Positions 41,893 to 51,390 of a stretch of 64,000 nt of DNA are shown here, in pieces; positions within the stretch are counted from its first letter, which is position 1; each line of letters opens with the position of its first letter. Under the pieces are notes generated by a model. It was not told the origin of the DNA. It searched no databases and saw only the letters and a list, made by a program, of their open reading frames with translations. A program made the position numbers and the translations under genes. Source of the DNA: Hyphomicrobiaceae bacterium (lineage in GTDB: Bacteria; Pseudomonadota; Alphaproteobacteria; Rhizobiales; Ancalomicrobiaceae). The stretch lies in NCBI GenBank assembly GCA_016793065.1, contig JAEULV010000006.1, positions 35,649 through 99,648 of the forward strand. Reading direction: 5' to 3'.

Positions 41893-43109
41893 TGGCAAGC
41901 GCTGCGATGCCTGGCGGAGGCGCAAGCCCGGGCGCGGCCATGCCGGCGCGACCGCTGGTGCTGCACGTGACGGCCGACTATCCCGATCCGGTGCGCGAGC
42001 CGACGACCAGGGCGGTGAAGCAGCTGATCGACGGATTGACCGGGCTCGACCATGTGGTGGTGTCGCTGAAGCGCCAGCACGATCCGCGACGGTTCTACAC
42101 GGTCGATTGCGGCCGTCCCGATGGCTACCGGCTGTTTGCCCACGGCTATCCGGGCTTGCCGCTGGGGGTCGGACTGTTCGCGTCGTTCTTCCGGGTGGCG
42201 CGGGTGATCCGCCGGCTGCTCGCCGCCAACGACCTGCGGCCGGATCTGGTGTTCGCGCATCGGCTGTCGTTCGACGGCATCGCCGGCTGGCTGCTGGCGC
42301 GGCACTATGGCGTGCCGCTCGTCGTGTCGGTGCGCGGCGAGGTCGAAACCAAGATCTTCCGGTTCAAGCCGACCTATCGACCGCTGCTGAAGCGCATCGC
42401 CGGCGACGCGGCGCGGATCTATGCGGTGTCGGCGTGGTTCCGGCCGGCGCTGATCCGCATGACCGGGGTCGATCCGGCGCGGATCCGGCCGCTGCCGAAC
42501 GTGGTGGCGAACACGAAGGCAACGATCGTGCCGCGCGCGCCGAGCCGGGGGCTGGTCAGCGTCCTCAATCTCGACATCTGGCGCAAGAAGGGCCTCGACC
42601 GGCTGATCGAGGCCATGGCGGTGGTCGGCGGGCGCCATCCGGACCTGACGCTCGACGTCATCGGCGGCGGCAGCGAGGCGGCGCGGGCGGCGATCGCGGC
42701 GCATATCCGCCGGCACGGGGTCGGCGAACGGGTGCGGCTGGTGGGGGCGCTCGACAACGCGGCGCTGATCGAGCGGCTGCCGGACTATCTGGCGATGGTG
42801 CTGCCGAGCCATAACGAGACCTTCGGCATGGTCTACACGGAAGCGCTGTTTGCCGGCGTGCCGATCGGCTACAGCCGGGGCACCGGCATCGACGGCCATC
42901 TCGACGGGCTCGAGGTCGGCGTCGGCATCGATCCGGGGTCGGTCGGCGCGATTGTCGCGGCGATCGAGCGGCTCATCGGCGACAATGGCGGCTATCGCGC
43001 CACGATCGCCGCCAAGGGGGCGGAACTGGCGGAGCGGTTCGATCCGGCGCGGCTGTTCGCCATGGTCGAGGCCGACATTCGCGCCGCGATCGCAACCGGG
43101 CGGGGGTGA
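41892..43109 (+). CDS. Glycosyltransferase family 4
   Basis: A 405-residue GT-B glycosyltransferase. The N-terminal domain has VLHVTADYPDPVREPTT and GVPLVVSVRGEVE. The C-terminal donor-binding domain has VLNLDIWRKKGLDRLIEAMAV, LVGALDNAALIERLPDY and PSHNETFGMVYTEALFAGVP with the family E-x7-E motif. ATG 41892 overlaps the preceding stop (TGATG). Probably transfers a sugar onto the growing lipid-linked exopolysaccharide repeat. Donor and linkage are not readable. Confidence 0.92.
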   Translation: MASAAMPGGGASPGAAMPARPLVLHVTADYPDPVREPTTRAVKQLIDGLTGLDHVVVSLKRQHDPRRFYTVDCGRPDGYRLFAHGYPGLPLGVGLFASFFRVARVIRRLLAANDLRPDLVFAHRLSFDGIAGWLLARHYGVPLVVSVRGEVETKIFRFKPTYRPLLKRIAGDAARIYAVSAWFRPALIRMTGVDPARIRPLPNVVANTKATIVPRAPSRGLVSVLNLDIWRKKGLDRLIEAMAVVGGRHPDLTLDVIGGGSEAARAAIAAHIRRHGVGERVRLVGALDNAALIERLPDYLAMVLPSHNETFGMVYTEALFAGVPIGYSRGTGIDGHLDGLEVGVGIDPGSVGAIVAAIERLIGDNGGYRATIAAKGAELAERFDPARLFAMVEADIRAAIATGRG

Positions 43110-44368
43110 TGATGGGCGAGACCGCGATCGACCGGCGGACGCTGCTCGGCGGGCTCGGCGCCTGTGCCGTCGCCGGGCTTGGCGGCACGGGGCTCGCCGC
43201 AGGGCCGGCGGAGGCGCGCGGCCGGCGGTTCGCGCGCGGCATCAACATCACCCACCTTGCCAGCTATCCGAAGTGGGAGCGCTGGCCGGCCTTCGTCGAT
43301 GCCAAGGCGTCGATCGACGACGGCGAGCTGAAGCGGCTTGCCGATCTCGGCCTCGATTTCGTCCGGCTGCCGGTCGACCCGCAAATCTGGCTCGATGCCG
43401 ATGCCGGACGGCGGCGGGAGCTCGATCTGCGGCTGCAGGGGCTGGTGCAGCGGCTGGTCGGGGCCGGGCTCGACGTAATCCTGACCGGCTTTGCCCGTCA
43501 CAGCGCGGCGCGCTGGCGGCCGGCCGACATTCTCGCCGATCCGCGCGGCGCGGCGTTCGAGGCCTATCTCGGGTTCCTGTTGCGGCTCTGCGGCCTTGCC
43601 GGCGATTTCGGCGGCGAGCGGGTGGCGGTGGAGCCGATGAACGAGCCGCAGGTCGAGGTCACCGCCAAGGCCGGTCCGGACTGGAGCGAGACGCAGCCGC
43701 TGATCGTCGGGCGGATCCGGGCCCAGGCGCCGCGTCTCACCCTGATGCTGACCGGCGGCGCCTGGTCGCAGATCCGCGGCATCACAGCGCTGTCGGCCGG
43801 CGGTTATGACGAGCGGACGCTGTTCGACGTGCATTACTACGACCCGTTCACCTTCACCCATCAGGGGGCGACCTGGGCGACGCCGGTGCTGGCCTATGTC
43901 AACGGCGTGGCGTTTCCGGCGGAGCTGACGCAGAAGTCGCAGGCGGCGACGTCGACCGAGGTGTTGCTGGCGACGCGCGGGCGCGGCCTCGCGGCGGCGG
44001 AGGCGGCGCGGCTGCGGGCGGAGGCGGCCGGGCGGGTGGCGCAATATGCCGCGAGTGGAGTGGACGAGCGCTCGATCGAGCGGGATTTCCACACATTGGC
44101 GCTGTGGGCGGACCGGGAAAAGATCGCAAGGGAGCGGGTGATCATCGGCGAATTCGGGGCGCTGCGGCCATTGGCGGAAGCCGGGATGCTTGATGCGCGC
44201 TCGCGCGAGCGCTGGCTCAAGGCGGTCAGGGTGACGGCGGAGGCGCGCGGCTTCGGCTGGGCGATGTGGGAATATTATTCCGGCTTCGGCCTGGTGGCCG
44301 ACGAGCGGACGCGCGAACTCGACCCGGTGGCCGTCAGGGCGCTGGGGTTCGGCGGGGGGGCGCGATGA
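43109..44368 (+). CDS. Glycoside hydrolase family 5-like, exported
   Basis: A 419-residue cellulase-like TIM-barrel hydrolase. The start has a Tat-like signal (DRRTLLGGLGACAVAGLGG). The catalytic acid/base is in VAVEPMNEPQVE and the nucleophile Glu in VIIGEFGALRP; LDFVRLPVD and DVHYYDPFTFTHQ are also typical. Such hydrolases in polysaccharide operons trim or release the polymer during export. ATG 43109 overlaps the preceding stop; GTG 43106 and ATG 43112 are alternatives. It is coupled to the GNAT gene at 44365. Confidence 0.85.
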   Translation: MMGETAIDRRTLLGGLGACAVAGLGGTGLAAGPAEARGRRFARGINITHLASYPKWERWPAFVDAKASIDDGELKRLADLGLDFVRLPVDPQIWLDADAGRRRELDLRLQGLVQRLVGAGLDVILTGFARHSAARWRPADILADPRGAAFEAYLGFLLRLCGLAGDFGGERVAVEPMNEPQVEVTAKAGPDWSETQPLIVGRIRAQAPRLTLMLTGGAWSQIRGITALSAGGYDERTLFDVHYYDPFTFTHQGATWATPVLAYVNGVAFPAELTQKSQAATSTEVLLATRGRGLAAAEAARLRAEAAGRVAQYAASGVDERSIERDFHTLALWADREKIARERVIIGEFGALRPLAEAGMLDARSRERWLKAVRVTAEARGFGWAMWEYYSGFGLVADERTRELDPVAVRALGFGGGAR

Positions 44369-45477
44369 GCCGGATGGAGCGCTTCGCGGCCGAGATCCAC
44401 GACGACCCGGCGACAATCGAGGCGGATTGGCGCGCCCTGGAGGCCGACGGGCACCTGACGGCGTTCCAACGGTTCGACTGGTGCCGGCCATGGTATGGGG
44501 CGGTCGGCGCCCATGGCCGGGCGCGGCCGCTGATCGTGCTGGTGCGCGCTGCCGATGGCCGGGCGGTGATGATCCTGCCGTTGTGCCGGTACCGCCGGGG
44601 CCTGATGCGGGTGATCGGCTTTGCCGACCTCCGGGTCGCCGACTATGTGGCGCCGGTGGTCAGCGGCGATCGGCGGTACGAGGCTGCGGACCATGACGCG
44701 ATGCTGGCGGCGGCGCTGGCGGCGCTGCCGGCCTGCGACCTGCTGCGGCTGTCGAAAATGCCGGCCCGGGTCGGTGGAATTGAAAATCCATTGATGCGGC
44801 TCGCCGGCGTCGCGCGGTTTCCGGTCAGCGCCTGGTCGGTGCCGCTCGGCGGCGCGGGCGAAGTCGACTTGCGGCTGAAGTCCGGCGGGCAGGCGCGGCG
44901 AAAGTGGGCCAAGGCGGAACGGACGCTGGCGCCGCGCCTGCGGGTCGCCGGCGTCGACCTGACGGTCGAGGCGGCCTTCGAGGCGCTGGTGGCGCAAAGG
45001 CGGGTGCGGTTCGGCGCGCTGGGACGCGACGATGTGCTGGCGGATCCGCTGTGGCTGGAATTCTACCGGCGCGCCGCCGTGGGCAACGACGGCCGGCCGG
45101 CAGTGGAGCTGACGCAGCTGGAATTGGGCGGCGAGGTGGTGGCCAACGCGCTCGGCATCGATTTCGCCGGCGCCTATCACATCATCATTCCGACGTTCCG
45201 CATCGATGGCGACTGGCCGAAGGCGAGCCCGGGGCTTTGCCTGATCGCGGCGCTGATGCGGCGGTCGATGGCGCGGGGCGACCGACTGTTCGACCTGACG
45301 ATCGGCGACGAGCCCTACAAGCGCGAGTTCGACGCCGAGGAGCAGCCGCTGCACGAGACAACGCTGCCGCGATCGCCGGTCGGGCGGCTCGCGGCAGCGA
45401 TCTGGCGGTTCAAGGTGGCGTTGCGGGCCTATCCGCGCCTGCATGCCGCGCTGAAGCGGCTGGCCGGGCGCGGATGA
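44365..45477 (+). CDS. GNAT-fold acyltransferase of the CelD/BcsL type
   Basis: A 370-residue protein of the GNAT_6 group (CelD/BcsL-like), found in cellulose and exopolysaccharide clusters, that probably acylates a sugar or polymer. Typical segments are FQRFDWCRPWYGAVG near the N-terminus, RRKWAKAER, then ELGGEVVANALGIDFAGAYH and FDLTIGDEPYKREFDA near the C-terminus. ATG 44365 overlaps the preceding stop (ATGA). The last gene of the wecG-GT4-GH5-GNAT run; thioredoxin follows convergently. Confidence 0.82.
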   Translation: MSRMERFAAEIHDDPATIEADWRALEADGHLTAFQRFDWCRPWYGAVGAHGRARPLIVLVRAADGRAVMILPLCRYRRGLMRVIGFADLRVADYVAPVVSGDRRYEAADHDAMLAAALAALPACDLLRLSKMPARVGGIENPLMRLAGVARFPVSAWSVPLGGAGEVDLRLKSGGQARRKWAKAERTLAPRLRVAGVDLTVEAAFEALVAQRRVRFGALGRDDVLADPLWLEFYRRAAVGNDGRPAVELTQLELGGEVVANALGIDFAGAYHIIIPTFRIDGDWPKASPGLCLIAALMRRSMARGDRLFDLTIGDEPYKREFDAEEQPLHETTLPRSPVGRLAAAIWRFKVALRAYPRLHAALKRLAGRG

Positions 45478-45498
45478 GCGCGGGCTGTCCCGGCGAAA

Positions 45499-45822
45499 TC
45501 AGGCGACCGAGGTCTTCAGCCAGTCGGTGAGCTTGCCCTTCGGCAGGGCGCCAACCTGCATCGCCGCCGGCTTGCCGCCCTTGAACAGGATCAGCGTCGG
45601 GATCGAACGCACGCCATAGGTGGTCGGAACCTGCGGGTTTTCGTCGATGTTGATCTTGGCGATCTTCACCACGCCGGCGAGCTCGGTGGAGATTTCCTCC
45701 AGCGCCGGGGCGATCATGCGGCAGGGGCCGCACCATTCGGCCCAGAAATCGACGAGAACCGGCACGTCGGACTCGAGCACGTCGGTCTTGAAGGAGTTGT
45801 CGGTGACTTTCGCGGTCGCCAT
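45499..45822 (-). CDS. trxA: Thioredoxin
   Basis: Cytoplasmic thioredoxin of 107 residues, the general disulphide reductant. The active site is WAEWCGPCR (about residues 28-36), with the cis-Pro loop [15 protein letters not shown]. Length and composition are standard. ATG 45822 is preceded by GAGGAA. Its position between polysaccharide genes is probably incidental. Confidence 0.97.
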   Translation of the reverse strand: MATAKVTDNSFKTDVLESDVPVLVDFWAEWCGPCRMIAPALEEISTELAGVVKIAKINIDENPQVPTTYGVRSIPTLILFKGGKPAAMQVGALPKGKLTDWLKTSVA

Positions 45823-46007
45823 GGCGCAGCTTTCCTCGGAATCGGCGGCGGGGGAGATTCCCCGGGGTTGAAGCGGAACGTAGGCATGGGCCGTGGCGGC
45901 GTCAAGGAAGCCGGCGACACGAAGTCGCGAGGCCCGTTCACGCTTTTTCGAGAGGTTGCGGCTAGGTTCGGGGCGATGGCCGCCGACGCGGACCCGAAGG
46001 ATATGCG

Positions 46008-47846
46008 ATGAGCGCGACCACCGCCGCCCCCCGGCCTTCTCCCCGGCAATCGAACGACGTCGATCCGAAGATGCTGACCGCGATGGCGGTGCTGTTCGGC
46101 TGGGCGATCGTCGGGTTTCTCTATGTCAACGGGTTCTATGCCGAGCTGGCGGCGGTCGGGCCGGACGATACCGACGTGATGATGCGGCTGGTGGAAATCC
46201 GCGATCTCCTCGGCGGGCAGGCGTGGTTCGACACGACGCAGGCGCGGATGAACGCGCCGGCGGGGTTCGTGATGCACTGGTCGCGGCTGATCGATGCGCC
46301 GATCGCGGCGATGATCCTCGGTTTCGAGCCGCTGGTGGGGCGGGCGAGCGCGGAAGCGCTGGCGATGACGATCTGGCCGACGCTGCTGATCGGGCCGTTC
46401 CTGGCGCTGGCGGCGTTCATCGGCCACCGGCTCGGCAGCGTGGTCGGCGGCGTGGTCGGCGTCGTCTTCGCGGCCTCGGCGCCGGCGGCGATCGCGCATT
46501 TCCGTGTCGGCGGCATCGATCATCACAATGTGCAGATGATCCTGTGCCTGGCGCTGGTGGCGCTGGCCTTCGGGGCGCGCGACAGCCAGCGGATCGGGCT
46601 CGGCATGGGCGCGACCATGGCGCTGATGCTGGCGATCGGGCTGGAGACGCTGCCGCATATCGTCGCCATGGCCGGACTGATCGCGCTCGGCTTCGTCATC
46701 GACCCCGGCCGCTTCGCGGCGCCGGCGCGCGGGCTGGGGCTGGGGCTGGCGGCGGTGACCTCGGCGATCTATGTGGCGACCGTGCCGATGCCCTATGCGG
46801 CGAAAACCGTCTGCGACGCGCTGTCGCCGGTCTATCTGACCTATGCATTGATCGGCGGCGGCGGGCTGGCGGCGCTGACCTTGGTTCCGGCGCTCGCGGG
46901 CGGTCATTGGCTGGCGCGGCTCGGCGGGCTCGGCGCAATCGCGGCGGCGGTCATCGCCTATACGGCGATGGTGGCGCCGGAATGTTTCCACGGGCCGCTG
47001 TTCATGCTTGACCAGCGGCTGAAGGCGATGTGGTTCGACGAGGTCGAGGAAACGAAGAACCTGTTCCGGCTGTGGTCGATCTATCCGGGCAAGGAAGTGA
47101 TCGGCAAGCTCGGCGCTCCGGTGTTCGCGCTCGCGGGCGCGACGATCATGGCGGCGCGGACCGGCGGCGAGCAGCGCTGGCCGTGGCTGGTGGCGCTGGC
47201 GATCACCGCCGTTTCGGTGCTGCTGGCGATGCTGCAGGTCCGTTACGGCGCGTTTTCCAACGCAATCGCGGCGCCAGTGGCGGCGGCGCTGTTCGCGGCG
47301 GCGCTGAAGGCGCTGGCGGAGCGGGCGCGACCGGCGCGGATCGGGCTGGCGACGGTGGCATTCCTCGCCGGGTGCCCGTTTGCCTGGACGATGATCGGCA
47401 CGTTCGCGATCGATCCGGCGCTGGCAACGCCGCAGGCCGAAGCCAAGGTTGCCTATAACAAGGCGGCGACGGAGTGCTTCCTGCCGGCGGCCTATGAGCG
47501 GCTGAACGGACTGCCGACGGGGACGATCCTGAATTCGTTCAATCTCGGCACGGCGGTGCTGATGCGGACCAGGCACTCGGTGGTTTCGGGGCACTATCAC
47601 CGCAACACCGCCGGCATGCTCGACGTCATCGACGCGTTCATGGCCGAACCGGAGGCGGCGCGGGCGATCGTCGAGCGGCGGCAGGCGCGCTACATCGCCA
47701 CCTGCGCCGGCGACTACGAGACGGCGCTTTGGCTGAAGGATGCGCCGAACGGCCTGTTGGCGCGGCTGATGCGCGGCGAGGCGATCGCCTGGGCGCGGCC
47801 GCTGGACCGGACCGGGCCGATCCATGTGTGGGAAGTGGTGCGGTGA
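46008..47846 (+). CDS. GT-C family membrane glycosyltransferase-like protein (STT3-like)
   Basis: A 612-residue polytopic inner-membrane protein with about eleven hydrophobic segments and a C-terminal soluble tail. The first extracytoplasmic loop has [19 protein letters not shown], an acidic DD motif like that of GT-C enzymes, and [13 protein letters not shown] resembles the second acidic/His loop of STT3-type transferases. It probably transfers a polyprenyl-phosphate sugar on the periplasmic side. The GT2 and GtrA genes at 48.4-50.1 kb could supply such a donor. The acceptor is unknown. Confidence 0.7.
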   Translation: MSATTAAPRPSPRQSNDVDPKMLTAMAVLFGWAIVGFLYVNGFYAELAAVGPDDTDVMMRLVEIRDLLGGQAWFDTTQARMNAPAGFVMHWSRLIDAPIAAMILGFEPLVGRASAEALAMTIWPTLLIGPFLALAAFIGHRLGSVVGGVVGVVFAASAPAAIAHFRVGGIDHHNVQMILCLALVALAFGARDSQRIGLGMGATMALMLAIGLETLPHIVAMAGLIALGFVIDPGRFAAPARGLGLGLAAVTSAIYVATVPMPYAAKTVCDALSPVYLTYALIGGGGLAALTLVPALAGGHWLARLGGLGAIAAAVIAYTAMVAPECFHGPLFMLDQRLKAMWFDEVEETKNLFRLWSIYPGKEVIGKLGAPVFALAGATIMAARTGGEQRWPWLVALAITAVSVLLAMLQVRYGAFSNAIAAPVAAALFAAALKALAERARPARIGLATVAFLAGCPFAWTMIGTFAIDPALATPQAEAKVAYNKAATECFLPAAYERLNGLPTGTILNSFNLGTAVLMRTRHSVVSGHYHRNTAGMLDVIDAFMAEPEAARAIVERRQARYIATCAGDYETALWLKDAPNGLLARLMRGEAIAWARPLDRTGPIHVWEVVR

Positions 47847-47985
47847 GGGGCTGAAGGCCGGGGTGGGGAAAGTCCGACTCCCGCCCCCGGGATTTCGGGG
47901 GTACCTGCGCGGGCGCGGATCTGCAATCGACGATTGCTCAGGGTGACGCCGCATGGCAGGCTGCGTCAAACATGGAGGTCGTCCG

Positions 47986-48369
47986 ATGATGCTGTCACGT
48001 GGGTTCGCCGTCATTGTCGTCACCCTCGCGCTGGCAGGGCCGGCGCTGGCGGACGGAGTCCGAACCGTGAAGGCCAACACGTCGACCGGCATCATGGCCA
48101 GCTATTCCTGTGGCGACACGATCGCGGCCAGCTGGGTGGTCCGCGTGCCGCCGAAAAATGGCAGGGTCGATATCCGCAAGCATGCCGTGGAGGCCGATAC
48201 CAAGGTTCGGTGCCAAAACAACGGGACGCCACCTACCGCCGCGCGGGCGCTGTACTACACCCCGAATCCAGGATTCAAGGGAACCGACAGTTTCACGGTC
48301 GGGTGGCTCGGCGGCGAGCATGACGATGTCGTCGAGCAGCCGCGGACAATCACGATCGAAGTGAAGTGA
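47986..48369 (+). CDS. Small secreted Ig-like protein
   Basis: A 127-residue protein with a Sec signal peptide (MMLSRGFAVIVVTLALAGPALA) and a mature domain containing YTPNPGFKGTDSFTVGW, the hallmark of bacterial Ig/cadherin-like folds. Two Cys (YSCGDT and VRCQNN) could form a disulphide. ATG 47986 is preceded by GGAGG. It may be an envelope or matrix protein; function unknown. A hairpin terminator lies between it and the convergent gtrA-like gene. Confidence 0.7.
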   Translation: MMLSRGFAVIVVTLALAGPALADGVRTVKANTSTGIMASYSCGDTIAASWVVRVPPKNGRVDIRKHAVEADTKVRCQNNGTPPTAARALYYTPNPGFKGTDSFTVGWLGGEHDDVVEQPRTITIEVK

Positions 48370-48414
48370 GGGCCGGGTTCGCAGACCCGCGACCAACGGG
48401 TCTCGGCAGGAGCG

Positions 48415-48435
48415 CCCGCGCCGACCCGGCGCGGG
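48415..48435. terminator. Bidirectional hairpin between convergent genes
   Basis: CCCGCGCCG-ACC-CGGCGCGGG is a perfect 9-bp stem lying between two converging stop codons. No T-tract on either strand, so factor-independent termination is uncertain. Confidence 0.45.
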
Positions 48436-48439
48436 TCCG

Positions 48440-48946
48440 TCACTTCTTGCCGAAAACGAACTTGTCGTAGCCGGTGAAGGACACGAACATCGCCACCGCG
48501 ACGCCGATGACGAGGGCGACGAGCGGCAGGAGACCGAGGAAGTAGATGCAGGCGGCGTAGACCAGCCAGTTGACGCTGGAGGCGAAGGCGGCGACGAGGG
48601 CGTAACGCAGCGCCTCGTGGCCCTGGCCGTGACGGCTGGCGCCGAAGGTGAAGGCGCGGTTGAGCCGCCAGGTGACGATGGTGGCGACAATGATGGCGAC
48701 GACGCGGGCCGAATAGGGATCGAGGCCGAGGCCGTTGTGCAGGGCGGTCAGCACGGCGGCGTCGGTGACGAAGCCGGTGCCGCCGACGACGGCGAACTTG
48801 AACAGCTTGCCGATGACCGGATGGGCGATCAGCCGGTCGATCCAGTCGATGCCGATGGCGATCACCGGCGGCTCGCGCCGGGTAGCGGGGTCGGTCGAGG
48901 GGTCGGTCATGGCGGCGCGGGACATCTCGGCGGGTTGGGCGATCAT
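48440..48946 (-). CDS. GtrA-family membrane protein
   Basis: A 168-residue protein with four membrane helices typical of GtrA (FKFAVVGGTGFVTDAAVLTAL, TWRLNRAFTFG, SSVNWLVYAAC, SFTGYDKFVFGKK). GtrA proteins are proposed to help flip polyprenyl-phosphate-linked sugars. A DPM1-like GT2 gene lies immediately upstream in the same direction, and a GT-C protein is encoded nearby, as in three-part O-antigen glucosylation systems. Confidence 0.85.
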   Translation of the reverse strand: MIAQPAEMSRAAMTDPSTDPATRREPPVIAIGIDWIDRLIAHPVIGKLFKFAVVGGTGFVTDAAVLTALHNGLGLDPYSARVVAIIVATIVTWRLNRAFTFGASRHGQGHEALRYALVAAFASSVNWLVYAACIYFLGLLPLVALVIGVAVAMFVSFTGYDKFVFGKK

Positions 48947-49082
48947 CGGCGTTTCAACGGTTGCGAGGGGGCTGACGCGGTGGGACCGGCGCGATGGCGC
49001 GGCGCCGGTCGGCCGGCCGCCGCTTCGATCATCGCAACGTGTCGATTTGACGGCGGGAGCCGGCGAAGGCGATCATACCAAG

Positions 49083-49200
49083 GGCCAGGGGCGCTGACGC
49101 ACCCGACCCTTGAGAACACGCGAATTTCCCATCTGCATCAGATGCATGAAAAATTCGCGCCAGGAATGCCATCGGTCATTTTCAATGCCCGAAGGCATCA
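49083..49200. repeat. Dispersed palindromic repeat, copy C
   Basis: The best-preserved copy. The left end is GGCGCTGACGCACCC. The centre is a long palindrome, CGCGAATTT pairing with AAATTCGCG around ATCTGCATCAGATGCAT. The right hairpin ends GGCATCA. TCA 49198-49200 is the stop codon of the GT2 gene, so the repeat starts at the gene end as in copy B. Confidence 0.8.
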
Positions 49201-50142
49201 CTGCAGCTTCAGCGGCTCGAGGCCGAGATAGAGCATGCGCTTTTGTTCGACGCGGCCCTGGGCGACGCTGTCGAGAATCAGGCCGCAGGCCATCATCAGG
49301 AACGAGGTCAGCATCAGGCCGGTCGACAGGATCGCCGTCGGCAGGCGCGGCACCAGGCCGGTTTCGATGTAGGTGGCCAGCAGCGGCACCGAGAGGAAGA
49401 TGCCGAGCAGGGCGAAGGCGAAGGCGAAGGCGCCGTAGAAGAAGACCGGGCGGGTCTCCTTGGTCAGGCGGGCGATCATCCACAGGATGCGGAAGCCGTC
49501 CTTGAAGGTCGAGAGCTTGGAGTGGGAGCCCTCCGGGCGGCGGCCGTAGTCAAGCTCGACCTCGGCGATCGGCATGCGCAGCTCGCTGGCATGGACGCTC
49601 ATCTCGGTCTCGATCTCGAAACCGTGGGACAGCGCCGGGAAGCTCTTGGCGAAGCGACGGGTGAAGGCGCGGTAGCCGGAGAAGATATCGGTGAAATCGC
49701 GGCCGAACAGGCTCTGGTAGATGGTGTTGAAGATGCGGTTGCCGACGGCGTGGCCCTTGCGGCCGGCGTCGTCATGGACGCCCTTGCGGGTGCCGACGAC
49801 CATGTCGCAGCGCTCGTCGATCAGGGTGCGGATGAGCTTGGGCGCGCCTTGCGGATCGTAGGTGCCGTCGCCGTCGGCCATCAGGTAGATGTCGGCGTCG
49901 ACCTCGGCGAACATGCGGCGGACGACGTTGCCCTTGCCCTGACGGCGTTCGCGAATGACGCGGGCGCCGGCGCGGGCGGCGATGTCGGCGGTGCCGTCGC
50001 GGGAATTGTTGTCAAACACCCAGATGGCCGCGGTCGGCAAGGCCTTGCGGAAGTCCTCGACGACGCCGGCAATGGTCAGCGCCTCGTTGTAGCAGGGGAT
50101 CACCACCGCGATTTCGAGGCCGGCGAATTCCGAAAGGCTCAT
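49198..50142 (-). CDS. Glycosyltransferase family 2, DPM1/ArnC-like
   Basis: A 314-residue GT-A enzyme that probably loads a sugar onto undecaprenyl phosphate. The N-terminus has VVIPCYNEALTIAGVV, then DNNSRDGTADIA, YLMADGDGTYDP (metal-binding Asp motif), VVGTRKG, NRIFNTIYQSLFG and FSGYRAFTRRF. Two C-terminal membrane helices follow. ATG 50142 gives MSLSEFAGLEIAVV; an upstream extension is unconserved. It is probably co-transcribed with the GtrA-like gene 250 nt downstream, across repeat copy C. Confidence 0.9.
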   Translation of the reverse strand: MSLSEFAGLEIAVVIPCYNEALTIAGVVEDFRKALPTAAIWVFDNNSRDGTADIAARAGARVIRERRQGKGNVVRRMFAEVDADIYLMADGDGTYDPQGAPKLIRTLIDERCDMVVGTRKGVHDDAGRKGHAVGNRIFNTIYQSLFGRDFTDIFSGYRAFTRRFAKSFPALSHGFEIETEMSVHASELRMPIAEVELDYGRRPEGSHSKLSTFKDGFRILWMIARLTKETRPVFFYGAFAFAFALLGIFLSVPLLATYIETGLVPRLPTAILSTGLMLTSFLMMACGLILDSVAQGRVEQKRMLYLGLEPLKLQ

Positions 50143-50345
50143 GGACGTCACTCCGGACGGATCGTCATATCGTTCGGCAATCTGGCAGGCGGTGGTTAAA
50201 AACCAGATGGAAATCGCCGCCAATCGGCGGAATTTACCGCTTGCGGCGGCGACGACCGGCGGCGAGGGTTAATGAAATGTCAACCGGGCGGGCCGAAGGT
50301 GGCTCGACGCGGCCAATGGCCGGCGCGGCGGGACGGGTCAGGACG

Positions 50346-51299
50346 ATGAAGGCGGTGGCGATGCGCAAAGCGGGCGCGATGGCGATGGCGGCAGCGATCG
50401 TACTGGCGGGAGGGCTGGCGGGCGGGATATCCGCCGCGACGACGGCGCGGGCGCAGGACACGGCATCGGAGAGCCAGAAGGCGATCGCGGCGGCGATGGC
50501 GGCGTTGCCGCCGGACGCGGCGCGGGTGCTGTTCGGCTCGCAGCCGCAGCCGGCGCCGCTGGAGGCGCGCTCGATCGGCTCCTATGCGCGCGGCTGCCTC
50601 GCCGGCGCGGTGGCGATGCCGGTCAACGGGCCGTCATGGCAAGTGATGCGGCTGTCGCGCAACCGGATGTGGGGGCACCCGAACCTGATCTCGTTCCTGG
50701 AGAGCTTTGCCCAGAACGCCCGCAAGGACGGCTGGAACGGGCTGCTGGTCGGCGACATCAGCCAGCCGCGCGGCGGGCCGATGATCACCGGACATGCCAG
50801 CCACCAGATCGGGCTTGACGCCGACATCTGGTTCACGCCGATGCCGAACCGGGAATTGAGCGCCGGCGAGCGCGAGACGCTGAGCGCGACGTCGCTGCTG
50901 AAGGACGGCACGCGCGAGATCGATCCGAAGGTGTTCTCGCCGCTGCACATGCGGGTGGTGCGGCGGGCGGCGCTGGCACCGGAGGTGGCGCGGGTGTTCG
51001 TGCATCCGGCGATCAAGCAGCAGTTCTGCGAACTGGCGGGCAACGATCGCGGCTGGCTGACCAAGGTGCGGCCGATCTACGGCCACTATTACCATTTCCA
51101 CATCCGGCTCGCCTGCCCCGCCGGTCTTGCCGACTGCAAGGAGCAGGACGCGCCGCCGGCCGGCGACGGCTGCGGGGCGGATCTCGCCTGGTGGCTGGGG
51201 CCGGAGCCGTGGAAACCGTCGCCACCGGAAAAGCCGAAGCCGCCGCTGAAGATGTCGGACCTGCCGGATGCCTGCCGGCAGGTGCTGGTGTCGAAGTGA
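50346..51299 (+). CDS. mepA: Penicillin-insensitive murein endopeptidase MepA
   Basis: A 317-residue periplasmic zinc peptidase that cleaves peptidoglycan crosslinks. A signal peptide is visible (AMAMAAAIVLAGGLAGG, followed by Ala-rich cleavage region TARAQD). Zinc ligands are in ITGHASHQIGLDADIW and YGHYYHFHIRLAC. The substrate-binding motif SQPRGGPM is upstream of the first. Extra Cys residues in the tail suggest disulphides. I start at ATG 50346; upstream frame to 50241 has no conserved residues. Confidence 0.93.
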   Translation: MKAVAMRKAGAMAMAAAIVLAGGLAGGISAATTARAQDTASESQKAIAAAMAALPPDAARVLFGSQPQPAPLEARSIGSYARGCLAGAVAMPVNGPSWQVMRLSRNRMWGHPNLISFLESFAQNARKDGWNGLLVGDISQPRGGPMITGHASHQIGLDADIWFTPMPNRELSAGERETLSATSLLKDGTREIDPKVFSPLHMRVVRRAALAPEVARVFVHPAIKQQFCELAGNDRGWLTKVRPIYGHYYHFHIRLACPAGLADCKEQDAPPAGDGCGADLAWWLGPEPWKPSPPEKPKPPLKMSDLPDACRQVLVSK

Positions 51300-51336
51300 C
51301 ACGACCGGTCCGAGCGGGGCGGCTTTGGCCCTGAAA

Positions 51337-51380
51337 CCCGGGTCCGAAACCCGGGCCTGGCGCCCGGGAGAGAACCCGGG
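51337..51380. repeat. Four CCCGGG palindromes at 12-13-bp steps
   Basis: CCCGGG occurs at 51337, 51350, 51363 and 51375 between the converging mepA and UPF0114 genes. Any adjacent pair can form a hairpin. It may serve as a bidirectional transcript end; there is no T-run. Confidence 0.5.
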
Positions 51381-51390
51381 CCAAGCGACG

